A stretch of DNA of 64,000 nt from Thermoleophilia bacterium (GCA_025964555.1 JAOPYQ010000034.1:30350-94349); one strand, 5' to 3'. Shown: positions 27,657 through 36,359, counted from the first letter of the stretch. Made by a program: numbers and translations. The notes: generated from the sequence alone by a model not told the origin.

Positions 27657-29015
27657 TTGTCCGCCACTGATCCGTCCCGCCCCGCTCGAAGCTCGCAGAA
27701 GGTCCCGATGTTCGGGGCGAGAAAGCGGGTCGCTGAACTCGCTGTGGAGGCCGACCAGCTTGAGGCGCAGCTTGTCGAGCTTGGCGCGATGGACGTGGTG
27801 GAGCTTGAGAAGCGCAAGGCGATCCTGAAGGGGGAGATCGCGCAGCAGGAGCGCAAGCTCACGGCTGATCGAGAAGCGGCCGTACTCGCTCAGTCGAACG
27901 CTCTCGCCAAGATCGCGCGTGACATCGAGGCCAGCACCGCGCGGCTCAAGGAGCTTCGTGAGGACGTTATCGAGACCGCGGAAGCGGCGCTGATGCAGGA
28001 GGCGGGTGTCTACGAGTACCGACACCCGGTAGATGACGCGGTCGCGTTCAAGGCTCAGCTTGAGACCGTGAAGGCTCGCATCAAGGACATGGTGAAGAAG
28101 GACGGCGGAGCGATCACCGCCGCCAAGGGCTGGACCGTCAACGGGTCTGAGGCGCAGGGCCGCAAGATGGTGGCCGACTTCTCGAAGCTCATGCTCCGTG
28201 CGTACAACGCGGAGGCCGACAACCTCGTGCGCGGCATGAAGCCCTACAAGCTCGACACGTCGATGGAGCGGCTGAGGAAGGTCGCGCTCACCATCGAGCG
28301 CCTCGGCAAGACCATGAGCATCGAGGTCAATGACCGCTACGAGGCGTTGCGGAACGAGGAGCTTTCGCTCACGGCCGACTACATCAACAAGCTGGCTGAG
28401 GAGAAGGACGCGGAGCGCGAGGAGAAGGCGCGTCTGCGTGAGGAGAAGAAGGCTCAGCAGGAGTTCGAGAAGCAGCGCGAGAAGCTGCTGAAGGAAAAGC
28501 AGCACTACGCCAACGCGCTGGAGACGCTGATTGCGAATGGCGACGAAGAAGGCGCGGCACGGCTTCGCGCTCAGATGGAGGACGTGGAGAAGGCAATCGC
28601 TGACGTGGACTACCGGGCGGCGAATATCCGTGCGGGCTACGTCTACGTGATCTCGAACGTCGGCGCGTTCGGCCAGCGCATGGTCAAGATCGGCATGACG
28701 CGCCGGCTGGAACCGTTGGACCGTATCCGCGAACTCAGCGATGCCAGTGTGCCATTCAACTTCGATGTACACACGTTGTTCTTCTCCGAGGACGCGGTGA
28801 ACGTGGAGACGAGCCTGCACCAGCACTTCGCAGATCGCCGCGTCAACCGGGTGAATCTGCGGCGTGAGTATTTCTACGCCACGCCGGTCGAGGTGCGGGA
28901 CGCGCTGCTGGACCTCGCTGGTGAGGTGCTGCACTTCGATGAGACGCCGGAGGCCGTCGAGTACAACCAGAGCATTGGCGAAGCGGCCGAGGTGCCTGTC
29001 GCCTTGCCGGTGTAG
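27657..29015 (+). CDS. DUF4041 / T5orf172 (GIY-YIG-type) nuclease-like protein
   Basis: This 452-residue protein is typical of phage and island genes. Residues 25-100 form a coiled coil, 110-235 match the DUF4041 region (AKGWTVNGSEAQGRKMVADFS), 240-325 are a second highly charged coiled coil, and 328-420 form a T5orf172/GIY-YIG-like domain (AGYVYVISNVGAFGQRMVKIG, then ETSLHQHFADRRVNRVNLRREY). GIY-YIG folds cut DNA; activity here is unproven. The start is TTG 27657 with GGAG five bases away, or ATG 27708 with AAGG. Proteins of this architecture sometimes occur in defence islands. Confidence 0.8.
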   Translation: MSATDPSRPARSSQKVPMFGARKRVAELAVEADQLEAQLVELGAMDVVELEKRKAILKGEIAQQERKLTADREAAVLAQSNALAKIARDIEASTARLKELREDVIETAEAALMQEAGVYEYRHPVDDAVAFKAQLETVKARIKDMVKKDGGAITAAKGWTVNGSEAQGRKMVADFSKLMLRAYNAEADNLVRGMKPYKLDTSMERLRKVALTIERLGKTMSIEVNDRYEALRNEELSLTADYINKLAEEKDAEREEKARLREEKKAQQEFEKQREKLLKEKQHYANALETLIANGDEEGAARLRAQMEDVEKAIADVDYRAANIRAGYVYVISNVGAFGQRMVKIGMTRRLEPLDRIRELSDASVPFNFDVHTLFFSEDAVNVETSLHQHFADRRVNRVNLRREYFYATPVEVRDALLDLAGEVLHFDETPEAVEYNQSIGEAAEVPVALPV

Positions 29016-29020
29016 TTGAC

Positions 29021-29383
29021 GTGCCTGCCGACAACAACTTCCTAGAGCCGCTAAGCCAAGAACTATTGAGCCGTGCGCGAATCATCGGGAATGACGCCTG
29101 CTGGAGGCTCGCAGACATCGAGGCAACCCTCGACTTCTTGCGGGACCACGACCAATACATACTCGGGCTGGAGCGGTTCGAGTTCACACGCTGGCCGGGA
29201 AACCCTATGGTGTCGGCGGTCTCGGGATACGCGAGTGGCCTCACCGTTGCCGAGTACCACCAACTTGCTCTTGCTGATGTTCGCTCTGGCAAGTTCGTGC
29301 CTGACGACTGGGTGAACGTCACTTGGGCGTCTGGGGAATGGCTCGCTAGCTTGCGCGGCCGTTCTCACCCCGAATCACCGTAG
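29021..29383 (+). CDS. Hypothetical protein
   Basis: A 120-residue acidic protein beginning at GTG six bases after the DUF4041 stop, so probably cotranscribed. Several tryptophans and a WNMP-free, mixed alpha/beta composition give no family match. No membrane segment is present. It could be a partner of the nuclease-like protein, suggested by position only. Confidence 0.55.
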   Translation: MPADNNFLEPLSQELLSRARIIGNDACWRLADIEATLDFLRDHDQYILGLERFEFTRWPGNPMVSAVSGYASGLTVAEYHQLALADVRSGKFVPDDWVNVTWASGEWLASLRGRSHPESP

Positions 29384-29386
29384 CGG

Positions 29387-29596
29387 CTACAACGCCCCAC
29401 CCACGCCGAGCAGGCCCCGCACAGTGGCTCTCAGTACGCCCTCCGTCAACACCAAGGCGAGGATGTCAAGGCCGAGCATTGCGGCGAGGCTGCCGAGGCC
29501 GATGTATTCGATGGTGGAGGGCGCGGGCTTGGGGTCCAAGCCTCGATCATCGGCGGTAGCGTCAGACGTGTCTGTGCCAAAAGTGTGCCGAGTCAT
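29387..29596 (-). CDS. Small membrane protein, hypothetical
   Basis: A 69-residue frame with a polar N-terminal third and a hydrophobic C-terminal half (IEYIGLGSLAAMLGLDILAL). Third-position GC is high, which supports coding. There is no ribosome site. A -10-like TATACC on this strand, the complement of the GTATAC palindrome at 29616-29621, could drive it divergently from the gene at 29629. It is convergent with the gene before it. Confidence 0.45.
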   Translation of the reverse strand: MTRHTFGTDTSDATADDRGLDPKPAPSTIEYIGLGSLAAMLGLDILALVLTEGVLRATVRGLLGVGGAL

Positions 29597-29628
29597 GCGG
29601 GACTACTGCCGTTGGGTATACGTCCTAC

Positions 29629-30492
29629 ATGGCGACCAGAGGACCGCTCGACGACCCGGAGAAGCGTACGCGCGCGTTGAGTAGGGCCAGCCCGATTGCG
29701 GACTTGGTCGGGCACCAGCTTGACGCCGTGGAATACGCATACTCGGAGTGGCCGATACCTGATATTTGGATTGGGGATGGTTTCGAGGCGGCGGAAATGG
29801 TTGTCCTGAGAACCGCCGATAGCGAGCGAGTTGTGTGGATCTCCGAAGGTGGGGGCGACACATTGGCCGTAGATTCGAACTTGAGTGAAGTGTCGCCGGG
29901 TAGCCAAACTGGCGTCCTACCCGTTTCCGACCGGCCGGTGTGGAGGGCAGTCATTGGCTCGACCATTCTTGGCGTGCGGGTCTTGAGCGAGATCGGCGGT
30001 CCGTGGCTGCAATCCATCGAGCTGCGCTTCGACAACGGTCAATCGCGCGTGATCTGCGGCTTCACCTTCGAGGAGGGTTCCGTGGCCTCCTTCCGTCGCA
30101 CGTGGATGGACGACCTTGCGGTGATGGATACGACGCTAGAGGATTTCGGCTCCCACGGCCGCGACATCATTCCGATCCGCTATTTGTCCGACCAAAGCTC
30201 TGAGGTGGGCACCCCCGCACATGGCGTCGGACGCGGCCGGAAGGCACTCGCCACCGCTGTCACGGTTGTCGCTTCGGCGGCGTACTTCCTGATGACCGCG
30301 ACGAGTGAATACCGCTTTCACGAAGCGGTCTTCTGGACGATGGTTCTCGCCGCGCCGATCCTGTTCGCCCTAGGACCACGCAAGGGGTTGCTACAGCGCC
30401 TCGGCCTCGGCTTCGCGTGGATGGTCACGGTCACGCTCGTCACGATGCTGGCGGTGTTGGGCGTGATCTTGGTCGCCAGCTTGATGGGGTGA
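29629..30492 (+). CDS. Hypothetical membrane protein
   Basis: A 287-residue protein with a soluble, beta-rich N-terminal domain (about 20-190) and three C-terminal membrane segments (about 203-222, 228-245 and 258-285). No recognised family. TATACG (29617-29622) ends six bases before the ATG, so the transcript is probably leaderless. Its upstream block TGCCGTTGGGTAT is shared with the gene at 31618. Confidence 0.65.
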   Translation: MATRGPLDDPEKRTRALSRASPIADLVGHQLDAVEYAYSEWPIPDIWIGDGFEAAEMVVLRTADSERVVWISEGGGDTLAVDSNLSEVSPGSQTGVLPVSDRPVWRAVIGSTILGVRVLSEIGGPWLQSIELRFDNGQSRVICGFTFEEGSVASFRRTWMDDLAVMDTTLEDFGSHGRDIIPIRYLSDQSSEVGTPAHGVGRGRKALATAVTVVASAAYFLMTATSEYRFHEAVFWTMVLAAPILFALGPRKGLLQRLGLGFAWMVTVTLVTMLAVLGVILVASLMG

Positions 30493-30695
30493 CGCGGCTT
30501 TCTGCGTAGAAAGAGCTCGACCGCGAAGTTCTCAGATTTGGCAGCGGATCCAAGGGCCCTCTGAAGGGGTCTTTCTGAGGGCGGAAACCGGATTTGTTTG
30601 TTCGCGGATCGCGGGACGAATGCGGCTCGAACGTTTTTCGTCCGGGCTCGGCCTGATGGACTCGGCTCCGGTCGCCCAAATGCCGATGGGCCCGC

Positions 30696-31154
30696 ATGTT
30701 CCAACCACGCGAACTTCGCGGAGCCGATGAGCTACAAGCCCGAGCCAACGAGTTGTATATTCGTGCGCTGGATCACTCGCTCGGCGCTGAAGCGTCGGAC
30801 CTGCCACGACTTCGGGTCGGCCTCGACGCCGCGCATCAGATGCTAATGATGTACCCACCCGAATCAGACGATGCGTGGGACAAGTGCGTCGCGGTGTGTG
30901 AGCGTGCGCTTCAAGTTTCGGAGGCATCGAGCAATGTTACGGAGAGCCTCGCGCTCGGACTTCAAGCTGCCCAACTTGTGACGATTCTGCGGGGTGCGAG
31001 CGGGCATCTGAATGGACCGCCGATGACTATCATCACGGACAACCGGGAGCTTGGGGGCTTCGCCCACCCGAGCCCCGAGGAACTCGACGCAGCGTCTAGT
31101 CCAAAGCTGACGAGTACCGAACCTTCGACTTGGCTCCTAGAGGACGCCGAGTAG
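30696..31154 (+). CDS. Hypothetical protein
   Basis: A 152-residue protein, largely alpha-helical in its first 110 residues (DELQARANELYIRALDHSL, then a segment resembling a TPR-like helical pair), with a polar tail. I cannot assign a family. The 203 bp before it holds a CTTTCT/AGAAAG hairpin (about 30497-30512) that may terminate the previous gene. No ribosome site is evident. Confidence 0.55.
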   Translation: MFQPRELRGADELQARANELYIRALDHSLGAEASDLPRLRVGLDAAHQMLMMYPPESDDAWDKCVAVCERALQVSEASSNVTESLALGLQAAQLVTILRGASGHLNGPPMTIITDNRELGGFAHPSPEELDAASSPKLTSTEPSTWLLEDAE

Positions 31155-31160
31155 CTGGCG

Positions 31161-31523
31161 TCACGGCCGCCGCACCTTCCGCACCCGACTTCGCCAATCC
31201 CGAAAGTTGCCGTACCGCAGGCGCTCGTCATCCAAGCCGGGAAGCTCGGTTGCCCACGGCTGGCGCAGGGGCTCGTCGTCTAGGGCGAGCCAGTCCCTCG
31301 TGACACGGGCGCGACCGCTGAGTTCCCAAAACAGGTCTGACATATCGCGCGGCAACTGCACCGCGTGTCCGCACACCTGACACCTGTGGAACGACGTGAT
31401 CGCAGCTTGGTCATTCGCGTCGAGCAAGTTCTTATCGACGGGGACGGTCAGGCACCCGCACCCGTAACACGGCCACCTCAGGAGGTAGGGGCCGTGCTTA
31501 TCGTGGTGCAGCGGCTCCAGCAT
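31161..31523 (-). CDS. Zinc-ribbon-like hypothetical protein
   Basis: A 120-residue protein with two CxxC knuckles, CYGCGC near residue 19 and CQVCGH near 48, which probably bind one zinc. The rest is charged, with several tryptophans. The partner, DNA or protein, is unknown. On the minus strand TACCGT ends six bases before the ATG, a leaderless-type start. It is convergent with the gene at 30696. Confidence 0.65.
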   Translation of the reverse strand: MLEPLHHDKHGPYLLRWPCYGCGCLTVPVDKNLLDANDQAAITSFHRCQVCGHAVQLPRDMSDLFWELSGRARVTRDWLALDDEPLRQPWATELPGLDDERLRYGNFRDWRSRVRKVRRP

Positions 31524-31617
31524 CCGGCGACGGTAGCGGGATCTAGTCGCAGCTGCTCGCGCCTTTCCTAATCGGGGAAGGCTGTTCGGGGCTATTGCCG
31601 TTGGGTATCATCCCGAA

Positions 31618-32232
31618 GTGAGCGTTATCGACAGCTACCCCCACGAACGTATTGCCGACTTCTTGAGCGTTCCGGTCTACCGACTTCTCTCGGATACTCC
31701 GGCCCAAGACTCGCCCGACGACCACGACGAGTTGGGGGGTGCCCGCCAAGGTGACGTTGTCGTTGGCGGCGGCGGAGGCGAGTTCCCGGCGTTCCGCATC
31801 TGCCTGCCGGAGAGTATTCAGTGGTTCACGGGCGGCTGGCATTGGGAGCCGTCCGATCTGCCGCCATTCTGGGTCAGTAACTGGCGGGGGCGCGAGTGGT
31901 ACTACATCGCCAAGGTGCTGCTTGAGGGTGGTCACTGGGACGGGCGCGACCGCCTTGAGGAACTGATCTGCGGGCAGTTCGTTGAGTTCTACCGGGCGCT
32001 GGCCATTGAGCATTACCAAGACCATGCGGCCCTCTACGATCACCCCGTGCCGGACGCAGAACGCCCCGAGCTTCCAAAGAACACGATGTTCCAAACGCTT
32101 GAACGCGGAATCGAAGTTCAACAGCGACTGGGCGAGCTTGTCTACAGGGCCACCGGAGAGCCAGTCACGCAGTTCTGGTGGGACCAGCCCGCACAGGGAA
32201 TCAGTGCGGCGTTTCCCGATCTGAGCCGGTGA
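31618..32232 (+). CDS. Hypothetical protein
   Basis: A 204-residue soluble protein rich in tryptophan and tyrosine (WFTGGWHWEPSDLPPFWVSN), of no family I recognise. A TATCAT -10-like element (31606-31611) ends six bases before the GTG start. A 13-base block (TGCCGTTGGGTAT) overlapping that element also precedes the gene at 29629, so the two may be co-regulated. Confidence 0.65.
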   Translation: MSVIDSYPHERIADFLSVPVYRLLSDTPAQDSPDDHDELGGARQGDVVVGGGGGEFPAFRICLPESIQWFTGGWHWEPSDLPPFWVSNWRGREWYYIAKVLLEGGHWDGRDRLEELICGQFVEFYRALAIEHYQDHAALYDHPVPDAERPELPKNTMFQTLERGIEVQQRLGELVYRATGEPVTQFWWDQPAQGISAAFPDLSR

Positions 32233-32383
32233 TCTCCCGGCACGCCCGACGCCGGTCTAACTGTTCTAGCGGCAACGCCGCGACCTTCGCAGCGATCAAG
32301 GCATCGGCTTCAAGAAGGACCCCTGTCGAGCCGATAACAGTCCAGCCTTGTGCCCTGCTTGAAGCGATGACTGGAAGCTCATG

Positions 32384-32560
32384 ATGACCGTAGTCCTTGA
32401 TATGCAGCGTGACCACCATGCGGGTCCGATGAACGCGGAAATGGTGGAGTGCCCTTGTTGTAGCGGCAGCGGTTGGCATAGCTTCGGTGGCTGCAACCCG
32501 AACAAGGATGACGGCACCTGCTCTCGGTGCAATGGGACCGGAGAGGTAATGGCTCGCTAG
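32384..32560 (+). CDS. Small CxxCxGxG zinc-finger protein
   Basis: A 58-residue protein with two DnaJ-type zinc-binding modules, CPCCSGSGW and CSRCNGTGE, separated by 22 residues. Such minimal fingers occur in phages and plasmids and may bind protein or nucleic acid. The ATG has GGAAG six bases upstream (an ATG one codon earlier is also possible). The frame is short but the motif pair is unlikely by chance. Confidence 0.72.
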   Translation: MTVVLDMQRDHHAGPMNAEMVECPCCSGSGWHSFGGCNPNKDDGTCSRCNGTGEVMAR

Positions 32561-32718
32561 CCACCAACCACGGAGACGTGGTCCACTTGGGCGCGCAGCA
32601 TCTCGATCCCCTCCTGTTCCACGCTCAGGAGGAAGTCGAGGACCTCTCGTTCCTTGGCGGACAGCGGTCGGGGAACTCGTCGCTTAGGGTCATGAAGTGG
32701 ATCTACACCCAGAGAGCC
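32557..32718 (-). pseudogene. Remnant of a truncated gene behind the serine recombinase
   Basis: Reading on past the recombinase stop in the same frame gives about 50 codons of good coding character (RPLSAKEREVLDFLLS, then IEMLRAQVDHVSVVGG) ending at TAG 32557-32559. I recall a family of small actinobacterial proteins with LSxxExxVLDFLLS and a LRAQ segment followed by a CGCG motif; here the cysteine part is missing. There is no ATG or GTG upstream in frame, so it looks like a fragment left by recombination. Confidence 0.4.
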
Positions 32719-33516
32719 TTACCGCTTCCGTCTCGCCTCGATCAACTTCTGCACCTCGTTGAACGCACGACGGCTGACCAATGCCTCGTGTCCACGGACG
32801 CCGTATCGCATACCCGTGTAGGTGTCATTGCGGAGGATCTGCCGCACGGTGATTGGCGTCCACTGGGTTGCAGCGCGGGGCGGGATCCCTTCAGCGTTCA
32901 GGTGCTTGGCGATGCGGCCCGGACTACGCCGGTCTCGGCTGGCCATGGCGAACATCAGCTTCACCACGGGGGCCTCGGCTTTGTGGGGAGAAACGTGGCC
33001 GCCGTTCGTCATGTAGCCGTAAGCCGCTCGACCATGGACAAGTCGCCCCTCGGCCTTGCGACGGGCTTTCCCGAGCCGGAGCCGCGACTTGATGAGCTCC
33101 CGCTCATACTCAGCAACGCTGCTGAGCAGGTTCGCTTGGAGCCTCGCCTCCGCGCTGTCACCGTTCGTCTCGACGGTCGAGTGGATGCTGACACCGTGGC
33201 GAGCGAGCATCCGGCGTAGGACCACCTGTGTCGCGTGATCGCGTGCGAGGCGGTCTAGCTTGGCGACCACCAGCACGTCGTAGAGACCCGTCTCGGCGTC
33301 GTCCATCAGCTTGATGACGGTCGGTCGAGATTCCCACGCGAAGGCGTCTCCCTCGCTGAGGCCGCCGCTGACGCCACGGTCCTCGACCACTTCGACCAAG
33401 TCGTGACCATGCACACGGCAGTACGTCTCAACCCGCTCTCGTTGCTCGATCAGGGAGGTTCCCTTCTCAGCTTGCCCGGTGGTCGAAACTCTGAGATATG
33501 CCTTTGCTCTGCTCAT
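32719..33516 (-). CDS. Serine recombinase (resolvase/invertase family)
   Basis: A 265-residue site-specific recombinase. The catalytic serine is S11 in AYLRVSTTGQ. VVAKLDRLARD and the long helix EYERELIKSRLRLGKARR follow as in resolvases. A C-terminal Recombinase-type DNA-binding region contains AKHLNAEGIPPR and QILRNDTYTGMRYG. It is shorter than large serine integrases (no zinc ribbon or coiled coil) and longer than classic resolvases, so it may be a compact or trimmed large-type enzyme. The start is ATG 33516. It may have brought in, or resolved, part of the island; the tyrosine integrase better explains the outer ends. Confidence 0.9.
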   Translation of the reverse strand: MSRAKAYLRVSTTGQAEKGTSLIEQRERVETYCRVHGHDLVEVVEDRGVSGGLSEGDAFAWESRPTVIKLMDDAETGLYDVLVVAKLDRLARDHATQVVLRRMLARHGVSIHSTVETNGDSAEARLQANLLSSVAEYERELIKSRLRLGKARRKAEGRLVHGRAAYGYMTNGGHVSPHKAEAPVVKLMFAMASRDRRSPGRIAKHLNAEGIPPRAATQWTPITVRQILRNDTYTGMRYGVRGHEALVSRRAFNEVQKLIEARRKR

Positions 33517-33728
33517 GTTCAGAGCGTGCCTGATGGGAGTCGTATTTAGAAACAAAGCGTCTATTCGGGGAAACCAATGGCGCTGTGGAGCCAAAAAGGG
33601 GCTTTCGTCTTTCTGCGAGGAAAGCCTCGGGCGATGCGGGAACAATCGGTGGCGGAAGTTTCCCCGATTGGGATGGTCACCGCGGGCCGGTTTGGGTCGT
33701 TCGCGCTTCTGCCGGGTACTGCCGCCGC

Positions 33729-34205
33729 ATGTGCAATGTGATCGTTATCGCTACGAAGCGGGAGCTTGAGGCTCCCTCGACCGACGTGCTGTTGGTCGAA
33801 CGCCCTCACCCGGACATCGTGGCGGATGTCGAAGGTGTGCTGTCGTTTCCGTATCTCTACGACGTGGCTGCTCAGGACGAGGGCTGTGCCTGCGGCTTCA
33901 AGCTGTACTGCGAAGCGGCACACACGTATATGCAAGAGGTCCCGGCCGACGAGGCAGCGGAGATCGTCGCAAGCGACCGCGCCATGTTCGAGCGGCGAGA
34001 GCGTCTCATCGACTTCCTACGAGCCGAGGTCGAGGCTTCGGGCGAGATCGAGTTGTTCGTCACGATCTACGACCCGGACAACCGGCTCCTGAAGCACGAC
34101 CCGTTGCCGGAACGCCGTATCGCACCGGAGTCCCTTTACGACGAGACGCTCGAAGGGCCGGTCCTGCTGCGGATTGGCGTGGAGCATGCGGGCGGTCTCC
34201 CGTGA
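33729..34205 (+). CDS. Hypothetical protein
   Basis: A 158-residue acidic protein beginning MCNVIVIATKRELEAP. It contains four cysteines (CNV, CACGF and YCEAA) but no clear metal motif. Mixed alpha/beta, no membrane segment and no known family. GGGTACTGC just upstream of the ATG suggests a leaderless start; the frame is open further upstream to 33585 but lacks coding character there. Its stop overlaps the next GTG (GTGA). Confidence 0.6.
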   Translation: MCNVIVIATKRELEAPSTDVLLVERPHPDIVADVEGVLSFPYLYDVAAQDEGCACGFKLYCEAAHTYMQEVPADEAAEIVASDRAMFERRERLIDFLRAEVEASGEIELFVTIYDPDNRLLKHDPLPERRIAPESLYDETLEGPVLLRIGVEHAGGLP

Positions 34206-34795
34206 GCGGCCCCACAGAGTATCTCCGGTTCGATGACCCCAACCCCACGCCGCAACGCGAGGCGTTCCTCGCGGCGGTACGGCATGTGCTGGATGAAGCC
34301 CGCCCACACCAAGTGCTGCCAGAGCAGACCGTAGTCGCGCACGAGGATCCGGGCGCTCCGCTCGCTGCGGTGATACCGCACCGCTCACTGGACGGGCTCG
34401 CATTGATCGTGTTTGGCGGAGGTCAATCGGGCGGACTCCAGCCCAATCGAGCAGCTATCTCGTGGGGGTGGATCACCACGCTTCGCCGTCACGACGAACT
34501 CGATGCGGCGACTAGCGTGAAGGAAGTCGGTACGTCGGAGGACTTCGTCGCTCTGCAAGACGCGCTTCGATTGGAACTTGGACGTGCGATTGACGTTCGA
34601 GTGTCCCTTCGCAAGTGGCGGGCACCTCTCTTGACTTGCAGCGTCGAGGGCGTCCGAGGGGGGCGATGGTCAGGCCCGAACGTCCGACGTACGCTTGACC
34701 GGAACGTTTTGCCCGTCAATGTGCGGACATCGCTTGCGAGCGGGAGCGATGCGCCGGTTCATTTCCCACCGCCCACGGATTGGTATTGGAGCTAA
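34202..34795 (+). CDS. Hypothetical protein
   Basis: A 197-residue soluble protein whose GTG overlaps the previous stop by four bases, making a two-gene unit. No motif I recognise; the middle contains GLALIVFGGGQSGGLQPN and the C-terminus is Pro/Trp-rich. It is convergent with the next gene, with a CCGCCCCGGTCG block, resembling the local repeat family, between them (about 34798-34815). Confidence 0.6.
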   Translation: MSGPTEYLRFDDPNPTPQREAFLAAVRHVLDEARPHQVLPEQTVVAHEDPGAPLAAVIPHRSLDGLALIVFGGGQSGGLQPNRAAISWGWITTLRRHDELDAATSVKEVGTSEDFVALQDALRLELGRAIDVRVSLRKWRAPLLTCSVEGVRGGRWSGPNVRRTLDRNVLPVNVRTSLASGSDAPVHFPPPTDWYWS

Positions 34796-34820
34796 GCGGC
34801 CCCGCCCCGGTCGCGCGCGG

Positions 34821-35285
34821 CTACGACTTATCGCTCCCTGAGTAGTGGGCACGTAGCAGTTGCTCCAACTCCGCATCGTCCAAGACGCTCAGCGTGCCAG
34901 TGTTTTGGCCCGCTCTGCGTGGCACCGCGAAGGTCGCTGCGACGAAATGCACCGGCTCTTTGCTCACCGACGTAGGCCGCTCGATCCGCATACGACCAGC
35001 AGGTTGCCCCCGTAGGCGGGTCCGGGACAGACCGGGGCTTTCGAGAAGGAAGGCCGCGAACTTCCCGTCACGATCATCGTCAAGAACGGTGAGGACATCA
35101 CAGACATTGGCATCCGTAGATGTCCTCACCACAATGGCTTGAGAATCGCGGTCTACGTGGACCACAGCCACCACGTCATCCGCCGCGAAGCGTTCGACAT
35201 GCGCTCGTCCGCGAAAGATCCCCATCGCACGATCTGCCGCTCGCGCCTCATCTGGTGTGAGAGCCGATGCCTCAATGTCGTTCAC
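34821..35285 (-). CDS. Hypothetical protein
   Basis: A 154-residue protein of mixed alpha/beta character with VVAVVHVDRDSQAIVVRTS and a C-terminal DAELEQLLRAHYSG. Unknown family. The start is set by GGAGG seven bases before the GTG at 35285; the longer open frame to 35483 would overlap the next gene and lacks any initiation signal. It is the second gene after the small membrane protein, from which 110 bp with a degenerate island repeat separate it. Confidence 0.65.
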   Translation of the reverse strand: MNDIEASALTPDEARAADRAMGIFRGRAHVERFAADDVVAVVHVDRDSQAIVVRTSTDANVCDVLTVLDDDRDGKFAAFLLESPGLSRTRLRGQPAGRMRIERPTSVSKEPVHFVAATFAVPRRAGQNTGTLSVLDDAELEQLLRAHYSGSDKS

Positions 35286-35324
35286 TATGTGCCTCCGGGC
35301 ATCCTCTACCCACCGTGACCACCG

Positions 35325-35360
35325 GATCGTCGCCCCGATCGAAAATGTCAATGCGAGGAC
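35325..35360 (+). repeat. Island repeat R, degenerate copy
   Basis: TCGTCGCCCCGATCGAAAAT then GTCAATGCGAGGACGG. It resembles the consensus GCATCGCCCCGGTCGAANGT followed by GTCNGTGCGAGGTNGGCG of the copies near 35.8, 36.3, 36.7 and 37.2 kb. Confidence 0.5.
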
Positions 35361-35395
35361 GGGTGCTGAAGCGAGGCCGTGGATGTCCTCTCCCG

Positions 35396-35701
35396 TCAGT
35401 CTGCGACAAGCAAGGCGGTCACGCCGCCCGCGCCGATGAGGGTCACGAACGCGACCAGTGTCCAGAGATACAGCTTGCCCCAAGCGAGGGCCTCAGTAGC
35501 GTCCTCGTTCTCGGCGTCACGACGCATGGCGTCTCGGACTGACGGACGGACCATCTCGTAGACGCCCCAACTCAGGTCTCCGTTTTCACGGCCGCCCTTC
35601 CACCTCGACACCGCGCTGCTACAGCGAAAGAACGCGACGAAGTTGACCACGAACACGACGACCGCGACGACGAAGCCCAGAGCCAAGGCGACACCTACCA
35701 T
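35396..35701 (-). CDS. Small membrane protein, hypothetical
   Basis: A 101-residue protein with two membrane segments (about 5-25 and 80-99) flanking a charged loop with WKGGRENGDLSWGVYEMVRP. No known family. It is upstream of and in line with the gene at 34821-35285. Confidence 0.6.
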   Translation of the reverse strand: MVGVALALGFVVAVVVFVVNFVAFFRCSSAVSRWKGGRENGDLSWGVYEMVRPSVRDAMRRDAENEDATEALAWGKLYLWTLVAFVTLIGAGGVTALLVAD

Positions 35702-35794
35702 CGGCTGAGCGAGGGGGGGGCGCTGATGTCGAGAAGGCTTGGATCCATTTGCAGGTTCCTACCCGTTTGCTCTCCCCGCAACGACCGCGATCTC

Positions 35795-35833
35795 CGACGC
35801 ATCGCCCCGGTCGAAGGTGTCGGGGCGAGGTGG
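35795..35833 (+). repeat. Island repeat R, copy 1
   Basis: CGACGCATCGCCCCGGTCGA followed by AGGTGTCGGGGCGAGGTGG. It stands about 90 bases before the gene at 35923. Confidence 0.65.
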
Positions 35834-35922
35834 GCGAGAGAGACGCGACGGTCGCAGGCGGTCACACCTCTAACGAGGACCGTTCCGGTAACCGATGGAT
35901 GCTCCATGAAGAGGGCGGAGCA

Positions 35923-36264
35923 ATGAACCGAGAAGCATTCCTCAAGGAATCAGCGGACCTCACCCGCGATCTGCTGCAATCAGATGACGAGCCGTGGCGG
36001 ACCAGTCGGCAAGGACTGGCAGCGCGAGGCGTTGATGTCGAGACCACACGGGTGGTGGATCGCATTGATGACGGTGACTACCTCTACTACATGCTCATCG
36101 TCACTGCCGACGAGCGCGTTTTCCTGTATTTCGTGACGTGCGAGCCCTCGGCCATCCCGGCCGTCGTTGACTGGCAGGAAATCACTGACGCGGTCGGTGA
36201 AAATCCTCACGCCGAGGCCATTCGAGCAGTGCTGTCAGCCTCGGCAAGACGAACCAGCAACTAG
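35923..36264 (+). CDS. Hypothetical protein
   Basis: A 113-residue acidic soluble protein, helical at the N-terminus with a beta segment YLYYMLIVTADERVFLYFVT. GGCGGAG lies just upstream of the ATG. Unknown family. It is the first of three plus-strand single genes each preceded by the same repeat (R). Confidence 0.6.
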   Translation: MNREAFLKESADLTRDLLQSDDEPWRTSRQGLAARGVDVETTRVVDRIDDGDYLYYMLIVTADERVFLYFVTCEPSAIPAVVDWQEITDAVGENPHAEAIRAVLSASARRTSN

Positions 36265-36275
36265 CGGCTACCGCC

Positions 36276-36314
36276 GAAGCATCGCCCCGGTCGAGCGTGT
36301 GGGTACGAGGTTGG
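36276..36314 (+). repeat. Island repeat R, copy 2
   Basis: CGAAGCATCGCCCCGGTCGA followed by GCGTGTGGGTACGAGGTTG. It starts 12 bases after one stop and 84 bases before the next ATG. Confidence 0.65.
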
Positions 36315-36359
36315 CGACGGACGCTCGGGGCGAACGGCTGCCGTGTCGATAGACAAAGC

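Noticed and set aside
32201..32419. A minus-strand frame resembling the end of a DUF3368/PIN toxin (GWTVIGSTGVLLEADALI)
   Set aside because: The similarity is limited to one segment, the catalytic N-terminal part is absent, and it overlaps the better supported zinc-finger gene at 32384. It may be a remnant but is too weak to list.
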